Assembly: GCA_902766345.1 (NCBI GenBank)
Contig: CACXDK010000141.1
Location: 1 to 5,928, forward strand
DNA from: an uncultured Spirochaetaceae bacterium
Lineage (GTDB): Bacteria; Spirochaetota; Spirochaetia; Treponematales; Treponemataceae
DNA: 5,928 nucleotides
Direction: 5' to 3'
Shown here: one piece after another, positions 1 through 5,928 of the stretch
Position numbering within the stretch: position 1 is the stretch's first letter
How the letters are laid out: every line of letters begins with the position of its first letter
Notes under the pieces: generated by a model
What the model saw: only the letters and a program-made list of their open reading frames with translations
What the model was told of the DNA's origin: nothing
The model's database searches: none
Made by a program: the position numbers and the translations under genes

Positions 1-1299
1 CAATCAATCCCTGCAGCAGGAATAACAGTCAGCTATAAACCTTCAGATTTTAAGATATTAAAGACTTTTTTATTATTGCAATCTGAAAAAATGGAGCAAA
101 ACACAACTCCAACATGGGACAGACATTATTCTTATATACACATTCCAATCTTAAATCTGGAACTTTGGATAAATGAAACCTTTTTTGTATTCTGTTTTAT
201 ACTATTTTCCTTTTTTATAATATTCTTCATAAGTTTCAGTTCATTTTCCAGAACTCAAAAAAACATTGCCATTCTGAAAGATTTGTTCAGAACCTGGTAT
301 ATGATTCCTTTTTTAATTATTGCAACAACCTTTGTCCTTCAACAGACTCAACAGTTTTTTTTGTCTATAACAGATAATCCAATACTTTTAATTGGTTATA
401 AAATAATATCAAGTTTTATAATATTCAACATATTATTTATACTGCAAATACGTTTTTCCTTCAATGTGTCTTATAACGTAAGTAAATACGCAATCATAAT
501 AATTGCAGCTGCTAATATTTTCCTATTTTGTGGAATTGATTTATCATTTTTATTCTTATTTTTCTTTGAATTCTGTGTCTGCTACATAGCCTGTAAAACA
601 AGTACGATTTTCTCCATATTCATCTCATTCATATTAATGCTTTCTCCATTTGTTCCAAGTTCCTTAAACTTCATATCAGCTTCAAACTATCAAGCCTTGC
701 TACGTTTTGCCTCTCCAGGATGGTCGGGAAACTTTTTAATTGCCTGCATTATATTTCCTTTTGAAATTCAATGGCAAAGACTTCTTATCATATTAAAAAG
801 ACGCATGAAGCATTTTATACCAGCTGTAATTTGTCTGTTAATTATAGACTGTGTATTCATTTACATGTTCTTTTCAGGCATATTGATTCATTCATTTTTC
901 TCAGAGCGAATACAAAATCCAATAAACAGAAGTCTCAATTTTGAAGTACATGATGAAGAAAATTATATAGATTTATCTGCCACTAATGAAGATTTTCTAG
1001 ATTTCAACATTCACAGATTAACACTAAAAGCAAAAGAAAATGTTACGGTAATACGCTATGACATAAGCATTGAGTCAGATGATATAATACCACTGTATGA
1101 ATGTAACTATGAATATGTCGTTCTAGGTAAAAATAAGATTTTCGTACAAATACCCGATTATCCTCAATCAGACGTAACACTAATCTATTCAAGTGACAAT
1201 GATATTGAACAGATGATAACCGTTACAACTTACATAGAAACCCCAGATAAGCAATTCATAAAAGAATCAGATACGATAATGATGACTTTACAAAAGTAA
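1..1299 (+). CDS. Multi-pass membrane protein of unknown function, 5' end outside the window
   Basis: I do not recognise the family. The frame is open from base 1 to the TAA at 1297-1299, with no stop upstream of the TTG at 76 or the ATG at 91. The true start therefore most likely lies before the window and about 432 residues are visible. After a short polar stretch there are 7-8 strongly hydrophobic, Phe/Ile-rich segments, at about bases 178-246, 298-360, 379-447, 487-534, 541-591, 604-666, 724-774 and 814-885. A basic stretch (KRRMK, about 796-810) precedes the last segment, suggesting a cytoplasmic loop there. From about 901 to the end lies a polar tail of some 130 residues with alternating beta-like pattern, which by the positive-inside rule would be extracytoplasmic. 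The shape (visible soluble end, membrane bundle, C-terminal beta domain) recalls membrane-anchored peptidases of the M28 type, but no metal ligands are visible, so this is only a guess. The gene ends 23 bases before dinB and is probably co-transcribed with it. Confidence 0.8.
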   Translation, partial: QSIPAAGITVSYKPSDFKILKTFLLLQSEKMEQNTTPTWDRHYSYIHIPILNLELWINETFFVFCFILFSFFIIFFISFSSFSRTQKNIAILKDLFRTWYMIPFLIIATTFVLQQTQQFFLSITDNPILLIGYKIISSFIIFNILFILQIRFSFNVSYNVSKYAIIIIAAANIFLFCGIDLSFLFLFFFEFCVCYIACKTSTIFSIFISFILMLSPFVPSSLNFISASNYQALLRFASPGWSGNFLIACIIFPFEIQWQRLLIILKRRMKHFIPAVICLLIIDCVFIYMFFSGILIHSFFSERIQNPINRSLNFEVHDEENYIDLSATNEDFLDFNIHRLTLKAKENVTVIRYDISIESDDIIPLYECNYEYVVLGKNKIFVQIPDYPQSDVTLIYSSDNDIEQMITVTTYIETPDKQFIKESDTIMMTLQK

Positions 1300-1322
1300 A
1301 GCATACAGCCGAAAAAAAGATA

Positions 1323-2504
1323 ATGCAAAAAGTTTATTTTCATGTTGATTTAGATTCCTTTTTTGCCTCTGTAGAACAATTGGATAATCCAGAATATAGA
1401 AACAAACCTGTTGTAGTCGGAGGATTACCAGGAGACAGAAGAGCTGTAGTTTCAACAGCTTCTTATGAAGCAAGAAAATACGGCATTCATTCTGCAATGC
1501 CATTATCAAAAGCCGTACAGCTGTGCCCACATGCCATTTTTCTTAGGGGACGACATAAAAGATACCATGAACTGTCATCTATAATTATGGATATTCTGTC
1601 CAACTACTCTCCAGATGTAATACAAATGTCTATAGATGAAGCATTTTTAGACATGACTGGTACAGAACGTCTATTCGGAACTCCTGAACAAGCAGCCATG
1701 CAAATAAAAAAAGATGTAAAAGAAAAAACAGGTCTAACAATAAGCATTGGCATTGCAGGAACAATGTATGTTGCTAAAATTGCGTCTGGATACAGAAAAC
1801 CAGATGGCATGACATATATAAAAAATGGAGAAGAAGAAAACTTCATGCTTTCGCTTCCATTGGAAAAAGTCTGGGGCATAGGTTCTAAAACCTTACAGCG
1901 TTTATTAAACTCAGGAATAAAAACCCCCTCTGACATTCACAGCAAGTCAATAAGCTATTTAACAACATTATTTGGAGATAATACAGGACTATTTTTATAT
2001 AATGCCGTAAGAGGCAATAAAAGCATGACCTTCGGAGAAGAAGCAAAAAATCATTCTATAAGTGCAGAAAGAACATTTGATTACGACTTAACGGATATAT
2101 ATATAATAGAAACTGCAATATTTGAAATAATACAGCTGGTATCATACAGAATGTATAAGGAAAATGTTTACACAAATACAATTTCAATAAAGATAAGATA
2201 CGAAGATTTTTCAACAGTTTCAATACAGGAAACAACAAATTTTCCAATAAAAAATGCTGATCAAATGTTTGAAATATGCAAAAAACTGTTCCACAAAAAA
2301 TATAAACCTGGTACAGGCATAAGACTCTTAGGAATTGCGTGTGAAAAAGTTAAAGAGAATGGCAGTTCCATGCAGGAAAGCCTTTTTTCTTTTGAAGAAG
2401 AAAAAAAGACCAAAATGGAAGCTGCCGTGTACAAATTAAAAGACAAGCACCCTGAAATCAACATTCAAAGAGCTCGTCTTTTAGAAAAGTCTAAGGACCA
2501 ATAG
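1323..2504 (+). CDS. dinB: DNA polymerase IV (Y-family translesion polymerase)
   Basis: This is an error-prone DNA polymerase that extends primers past lesions or mispaired ends without proofreading, acting in the cytoplasm at stalled forks. The 393 residues cover the whole family fold. The first catalytic motif HVDLDSFFASVEQ holds Asp9 and Asp11, with Phe14 at the steric-gate position that excludes ribonucleotides. The finger motif STASYEARKYGIHSAMP is at 44-60. The second catalytic motif SIDEAFLD at 103-110 gives Asp105 and Glu106. The palm motif AKIAS at 151-155 is intact, but the usual Asn-Lys just before it is Thr147-Met148. A helix-hairpin-helix thumb with GIG is at about 178-205, and the little finger runs from about 246 to 340. 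QESLF at 351-355 fits the beta-clamp-binding consensus; a charged tail of 38 residues follows it. The ATG start leaves the motif at the expected distance from the N-terminus. The ribosome site is poor (A-rich GAAAAAAAGAT), so translation may depend on coupling to the upstream gene. No LexA-type operator is obvious in the 23-base gap. Confidence 0.97.
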   Translation: MQKVYFHVDLDSFFASVEQLDNPEYRNKPVVVGGLPGDRRAVVSTASYEARKYGIHSAMPLSKAVQLCPHAIFLRGRHKRYHELSSIIMDILSNYSPDVIQMSIDEAFLDMTGTERLFGTPEQAAMQIKKDVKEKTGLTISIGIAGTMYVAKIASGYRKPDGMTYIKNGEEENFMLSLPLEKVWGIGSKTLQRLLNSGIKTPSDIHSKSISYLTTLFGDNTGLFLYNAVRGNKSMTFGEEAKNHSISAERTFDYDLTDIYIIETAIFEIIQLVSYRMYKENVYTNTISIKIRYEDFSTVSIQETTNFPIKNADQMFEICKKLFHKKYKPGTGIRLLGIACEKVKENGSSMQESLFSFEEEKKTKMEAAVYKLKDKHPEINIQRARLLEKSKDQ

Positions 2505-2517
2505 TTTACAAATATTT
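2505..2517. other. Convergent gene junction of 13 bases
   Basis: The TAG of dinB (2502-2504) and the TAG of the minus-strand exported-protein gene (2518-2520 on the plus strand) are separated by 13 AT-only bases apart from one C. There is a small AAATATTT palindrome but no GC-rich stem followed by a T-run on either strand. Any terminators must sit inside the opposing coding region or be factor-dependent, so the 3' ends of the two transcripts probably overlap. Confidence 0.8.
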
Positions 2518-4578
2518 CTACTGAAGTGGAGAGAAATAGCCAGTTTCATCTCTTCCAGAACGATTCAAAAGATATGCCTGAATTTCTACTGGCAGATATT
2601 TTATTCCATACTCTGTAGCTAAAGATGAAGTATATGTCAGCTGATACAAACCTGACGGTATAGAAAGAATATCGTCTATTACAGAAGAAAGTCCTTCTGG
2701 TCTGTAAACGTAATATGAATAGCCAGTCGTATTATTTTCAATATACGAAATTTCACCAGCAGGAGCTTTATTCTGCAGTAAAACAGTATTATACGAAACA
2801 GCATTGTTATTCATGAATGTCGTTAAATCAGACAAACTATACTTTGTAAATGCGTCCTGACCTACAGTTCCAGCAGTAATATAAATTACTGCACGTTTCT
2901 TTTCACCATTTATAAGGCTGTTTGCAGCAAGTCTTAATCCTAAATCTACAGGTGCATTGTCTGTGTATTCAGACTTTAATGCCCTTACTGAAAAATCAGA
3001 CAAATCCAAAGGATTACCCTTAAATTCTACAACAGGAGCATTACCCAAGCCAATTATCTGAACTCTACCTTTGTTCTGCATAGAAGCAGAAATTTCCCTT
3101 ACAGTTGCATTTACCTGATCTTCAAAATCCTTCATTTCATACGATCTGTCAATCAAGAAGGTAACATCAAGAGTTTCATTATTATTTGCAGCTCCAACCA
3201 ACTCCATATTAGAAACAGGTCTTTTATCTTCTGTTATAAGGAAGTTAGTCTTTGTCAAACCGACAATAGGCTGTCTTTTTCTGTTTTCAACTTTTACTTC
3301 AAGTGTTACAGTTGGGAACTTATCAGCATTTACACGCTCAATCTGAACAAAGAAACCGCCTACAAGTTCTGTCATCTTTGACATAATGTAAATTTCATTT
3401 GCCTTAAAATCTGTAACAATTATGTTTCCATTATAATCAGGTACGGCACTTGTAATGCTGCTACCTGCACTACCTGTAGTTGCATTTTCATAAACAGCAC
3501 CTGTTACAGTGTCTATTGTAAGAACCTTATTTAAATCCGCAACAATAAGAAAATCGCCCCATTTCTTAATGCTTTCTGGTCTTTTAAGCTTCTTTTCTTC
3601 AACAAGAATTCCCATATAGTTGCCAGCACGGTCAAATTCATAAACTGCACCTTTTACACTATCTGCAACAAAAATTCTGTCATTAACACATGCTATTCCT
3701 GTAGGAGACTTAAAACCTTCAAAAGAATCAGCCTTTGCACCAAACGAAAGAAGTCCATTTCCATCAGGATCAAATACAACTACACGTGCATTTCCAAAAT
3801 CTGTAGCATAAACATTTCCGTAGCTATCTTCTGTAATGTACTGTGGTCCAATCAATTCCCCTTCACCGCGACCTTTCTTGCCAAAGTACTTTATGAACTT
3901 GCCCTTCTGGTCAAACAATGAAAGACGGTCTCCAGCACTTTCGCTAACCAAAAGATTTCCATTTTTTAGGCGGATAATATCCATAGGACGATCAAGACCG
4001 TTTAAAGGACCTCGAATGCGATCCTGAACAACCCCATTCACATTGAAACGTACAATTTCATTTGTTGAATAAGCTGCAACCCAAATAGAGCCATCTTTAT
4101 TTGGAAGAACAGAAACAGGCTGGCTGTAAATAAGAGCATTTCCATTTACATTTGGAAAAGCTCCAGCTTCTGTATAACGCTGTGAAAAACTATAATCGCC
4201 TTCTGTAATACGTCTGTCACCAACAATTTCTATCTTGTTCTGAAGCAAGAGACCTCCCCATCCCTGCTCCCTTGCAAAATTCCACTGCTGTAAAGCCGAG
4301 CCTTCAATACCAGACATATAATAAGCCTTACCAAGCCATTCCAAAATGCGATTTTCACCAGGAAGATATGATAAAGCTTTTTCAAATTCCAATATACTTT
4401 CGTTATAGTTTCCCTGATAGAAACTCTGTACGCCTCTGCGGAATTCTTCTTCTGCAAAACCAGAATTTGCAGAACGCATAGTATCTTCTTCTGTACGCAC
4501 AGTATCTTGAAGATTTATTTGAGCAAAACCACCTAACGAAATTGATAATGCAATAACAAATCCTAATAACTTTTTCAT
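2518..4578 (-). CDS. Exported TPR / NHL-propeller / VWA-like protein
   Basis: This 686-residue protein is probably a periplasmic or envelope-associated scaffold; the exact role is unknown. Residues 1-19 form a Sec signal peptide (MKKLL, hydrophobic core, likely cut after GFA before Gln20). There is no lipobox Cys, so it is not an evident lipoprotein. Two TPR-like helical pairs span about 42-107. Residues 149-417 hold six beta-propeller blades of the NHL type, each with a pattern such as GNVYATDFGNARVVVFD (254-270). Residues 420-462 resemble the beta domain that precedes VWA in VWFA-related proteins (FPTVTLEVKV, then GLTKTNFLITED). A VWA-like domain runs from about 470 to 640, but its metal site is altered: DRSYE at 477-481 instead of DxSxS, and ITAG at 567-570 where TDG is usual. 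The last 45 residues (GLYQLTY to ETGYF) match the usual ending of that family. The start overlaps the TPR gene's stop as ATGA and has a strong ribosome site. Domain assignment is firm for NHL, good for TPR and VWA. Confidence 0.92.
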   Translation of the reverse strand: MKKLLGFVIALSISLGGFAQINLQDTVRTEEDTMRSANSGFAEEEFRRGVQSFYQGNYNESILEFEKALSYLPGENRILEWLGKAYYMSGIEGSALQQWNFAREQGWGGLLLQNKIEIVGDRRITEGDYSFSQRYTEAGAFPNVNGNALIYSQPVSVLPNKDGSIWVAAYSTNEIVRFNVNGVVQDRIRGPLNGLDRPMDIIRLKNGNLLVSESAGDRLSLFDQKGKFIKYFGKKGRGEGELIGPQYITEDSYGNVYATDFGNARVVVFDPDGNGLLSFGAKADSFEGFKSPTGIACVNDRIFVADSVKGAVYEFDRAGNYMGILVEEKKLKRPESIKKWGDFLIVADLNKVLTIDTVTGAVYENATTGSAGSSITSAVPDYNGNIIVTDFKANEIYIMSKMTELVGGFFVQIERVNADKFPTVTLEVKVENRKRQPIVGLTKTNFLITEDKRPVSNMELVGAANNNETLDVTFLIDRSYEMKDFEDQVNATVREISASMQNKGRVQIIGLGNAPVVEFKGNPLDLSDFSVRALKSEYTDNAPVDLGLRLAANSLINGEKKRAVIYITAGTVGQDAFTKYSLSDLTTFMNNNAVSYNTVLLQNKAPAGEISYIENNTTGYSYYVYRPEGLSSVIDDILSIPSGLYQLTYTSSLATEYGIKYLPVEIQAYLLNRSGRDETGYFSPLQ

Positions 4579-5273
4579 TGTTCTTCCTCCTGCAAAACTA
4601 ATTTCAGATGTTCGTCAATCAGCTTATTAGAAGGATTTTTCTGTTTAGCCAGCTGAAGATATTTTTTTGATTCCCCATACAGTCCCATTTTATAATATAC
4701 CCATCCAAGGCTATCCAGGCATGCAGGACTGTCAGGAGCTATTGCAATAGCCTTCTGGCAGTAACTTAATGCCCGAGCCAAATCTCTTTCTTCGTTGGCA
4801 AGAACATATCCCAAGCCATTTAATGCTGTAGGATTTTCGCCATCTTCCGCAAGAGATTTATTATAATATTCTATGCATTTTTCTACATTATCTTCTTCCC
4901 ATGCAATGAATGCAAGAGATGCATACACAGAAGCTTTTTTATATCCTAAGTCAAGAAGTTGTTTTAATTCAAAATCGGCAAGCTTTCTTCTACCTGTTGT
5001 ACAATAAATTACAGCAAGAAGATATCTGCACTGCAACACCCGCTGCAAATCAAGATCCGATGCCATTTCTCCTTCTGCAGTTACAACCTGTTCCAAATAC
5101 AAAAGAGCATCATCATAACGCTCTAACTTTGAATAGCAAAGTCCTACATAGTATGCAACTTCAACAGGATTTACATCATCAGTTGATATAGAGAGAAAAC
5201 TAGTCAAAGCATCTGCATAATTTTTTTCATTAAATAAAGCGATGCCCTCACTCAAGCTATTAGATTCATCCAT
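4575..5273 (-). CDS. Tetratricopeptide-repeat (TPR) protein
   Basis: The protein has 232 residues and consists almost entirely of about six TPR helix pairs: roughly 4-34, 36-66, 80-112, 113-146, 148-181 and 182-215. The last two are the most canonical, with ALNGLGYVLA...ARALSYCQKAIAIAPD and LDSLGWVYYKMGLYGESKKYL. TPR arrays act as protein-binding scaffolds, so a partner-docking role is likely, but the partner cannot be read from sequence. There is no signal peptide or membrane segment, so it is probably cytoplasmic, unlike the exported protein encoded next. The C-terminus is short and acidic (LQEEEQ). The ATG at 5273-5271 is chosen because a TAA of surE lies in the same frame five codons upstream; a modest GGGG (5281-5284) is seven bases before the start. 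The stop overlaps the next gene's start (ATGA), so the genes are almost certainly in one operon. Its link to the neighbouring TPR-containing exported protein may be functional, but that is inference. Confidence 0.9.
   Translation of the reverse strand: MDESNSLSEGIALFNEKNYADALTSFLSISTDDVNPVEVAYYVGLCYSKLERYDDALLYLEQVVTAEGEMASDLDLQRVLQCRYLLAVIYCTTGRRKLADFELKQLLDLGYKKASVYASLAFIAWEEDNVEKCIEYYNKSLAEDGENPTALNGLGYVLANEERDLARALSYCQKAIAIAPDSPACLDSLGWVYYKMGLYGESKKYLQLAKQKNPSNKLIDEHLKLVLQEEEQ
4585..4591 (-). promoter_or_regulatory. Strong Shine-Dalgarno site of the exported-protein gene
   Basis: On the minus strand AGGAGGA lies six bases before the ATG at 4578-4576, inside the last codons of the TPR gene. 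It is the best ribosome site in the window and fixes the start of the exported protein, in agreement with the signal peptide that begins there. Together with the ATGA overlap it allows both coupled and independent initiation. Confidence 0.85.
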
Positions 5274-5288
5274 GCCGAAACCCCAGTT

Positions 5289-5928
5289 TTACAAAACAAA
5301 TTGACTAGTACTTTTAGCACATAGGCTCTTATCAGCGACAGGCTCCGCAAAAACAGAAGATATTGCAATATATCCATTGCGTACAAGAAGACAATCATTA
5401 TAATCATCTCCCGCAAAAGGTACTTCCATTCCACCTGTACAGGTACTATATAGATTTTCGTCATTTTTTCTAATGATATTTACTTTATCATTATATAATC
5501 TTTTAGAAAGACTAGCGAATTTTACACCAGCATAAGAAAAATTTGACGGGGCATTAATATTTAGAAAGTTTTTGTCAGTACAATATTCTATTAAGGAATT
5601 TAAATTTTTCGCAACAAACTCGGCAAGGGCCTTATAATTAAAAAACTCACCTTCATCAGAAACTTTAGGCTCAACACTTAATGCAATTGCAGGAATTCCA
5701 TAAATAACAGCCTGCTTGGCTGCTGCACAAGTTCCAGAATACAGAATATCTGTTCCTAAATTGCCATATTTATTAATGCCAGAAAGTACAACATCAGGTT
5801 TAGACGGAAATAAATCAGTTTTTAACGCACATATAATACAGTCTGTAGGAGTGCCGTCAAGAGTATATTCATATTGTGCCTTATTTTTAATTGCAAGCTG
5901 TTCATTCATTATTATGCATGACGAAGCC
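5289..5928 (-). CDS. surE: 5'/3'-nucleotidase SurE, N-terminus outside the window
   Basis: SurE is a divalent-metal-dependent phosphatase that removes phosphate from nucleoside monophosphates (and, in some species, short polyphosphate) and has been linked to stress and stationary-phase survival. About 212 residues are visible. Counting from the Met at 5909, the family signatures are DGTPTDC (18-24), PDVVLSGIN (38-46, whose Asn is a metal/active-site ligand), NLGTDILYSGTCAAA (50-64), GIPAIALS (71-78), LNINAP (116-121) and a GYIAISS near the end (179-185). The frame continues without a stop through the window end, and the preceding residues ASSCII fit the Ser-rich segment that follows the NxSG loop. 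The Met at 5909 is therefore internal, not the start. The N-terminal Asp-Asp metal site of the family lies outside the window. One oddity is SGINKYGN where SGINxGxN is usual. The TAA stop at 5291-5289 is 15 bases before the TPR gene, and in the same frame. Confidence 0.95.
   Translation of the reverse strand, partial: ASSCIIMNEQLAIKNKAQYEYTLDGTPTDCIICALKTDLFPSKPDVVLSGINKYGNLGTDILYSGTCAAAKQAVIYGIPAIALSVEPKVSDEGEFFNYKALAEFVAKNLNSLIEYCTDKNFLNINAPSNFSYAGVKFASLSKRLYNDKVNIIRKNDENLYSTCTGGMEVPFAGDDYNDCLLVRNGYIAISSVFAEPVADKSLCAKSTSQFVL

Noticed and set aside
76..93. TTG at 76 or ATG at 91 as the start of the first gene
   Set aside because: The frame stays open back to base 1 with protein-like sequence (PAAGITVSY), and no convincing ribosome site precedes either codon, so the gene is better treated as cut by the window edge.
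178..250. T-rich tracts in the first gene as terminators or promoter elements
   Set aside because: They are Phe and Ile codons of a membrane helix, with no stem before them.
1288..1530. Minus-strand open frames opposite the membrane protein gene and dinB (also 1604-1936, 2056-2247, 2261-2464)
   Set aside because: They are antisense to a confidently identified polymerase, lack family features and look like by-products of its codon pattern.
2468..2484. Possible hairpin AAAGA-GCTCG-TCTTT near the dinB 3' end as a terminator
   Set aside because: The stem is only five mostly A-T pairs, lies within coding sequence and lacks a proper T-run, so it would be too weak.
3836..4027. Plus-strand open frames opposite the minus-strand operon (also 4272-4481, 4910-5191)
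   Set aside because: They lie inside well-supported NHL and TPR coding sequence on the other strand and show no domain, ribosome site or sensible composition.
4230..4457. Minus-strand frames overlapping the exported-protein gene and surE (also 5252-5464)
   Set aside because: They are alternate-frame readings of the TPR region and of the 3' part of surE; no start signal or domain supports them.
5907..5909. ATG as the start of surE
   Set aside because: The frame continues to the window end, the residues before it fit the SurE family, and the N-terminal Asp-Asp motif would be missing from a protein starting here.

Overview
The window (5928 bases, AT-rich) holds five protein-coding genes in two convergent groups. 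No RNA gene, mobile element, CRISPR array or long non-coding stretch is visible. The gene types and texture point to a spirochaete, most likely a low-GC Treponema: a SurE nucleotidase, a TPR protein and an exported TPR/NHL/VWA protein lie together, with a Y-family polymerase nearby. This assignment is inferred from family knowledge and general resemblance; no marker gene in the window proves it.

Plus-strand group (1-2504). The window opens inside a gene for a multi-pass membrane protein. Its reading frame has no stop back to base 1, so the 5' end lies outside the window. It has 7-8 hydrophobic segments followed by a polar C-terminal tail of about 130 residues. After 23 bases comes dinB, an essentially complete DNA polymerase IV with all catalytic acidic residues, a steric-gate Phe, a little-finger domain and a beta-clamp-binding motif.

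Minus-strand group (5928 down to 2518). The order of transcription is surE (N-terminus cut off by the window end), a cytoplasmic-looking TPR protein of 232 residues, then a 686-residue exported protein. That protein has a signal peptide, a TPR pair, a six-bladed NHL propeller and a VWA-like domain. The three are tightly packed: 15 bases between surE and the TPR gene, and a 4-base ATGA overlap between the TPR gene and the exported protein. This makes an operon very likely. The exported protein is probably a periplasmic or envelope scaffold; its VWA metal site looks degenerate.

The two groups meet tail to tail with only 13 bases between stop codons and no recognisable intrinsic terminator. They also differ in codon texture: dinB prefers ATA and AGA, while the exported protein prefers ATT and CGT. 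The points most worth a second look are the exported protein's architecture and altered metal site, the in-frame single stop between surE and the TPR gene, the unusual substitution in the polymerase palm, and the unidentified membrane protein next to dinB. Nothing here amounts to a clear new biological system.
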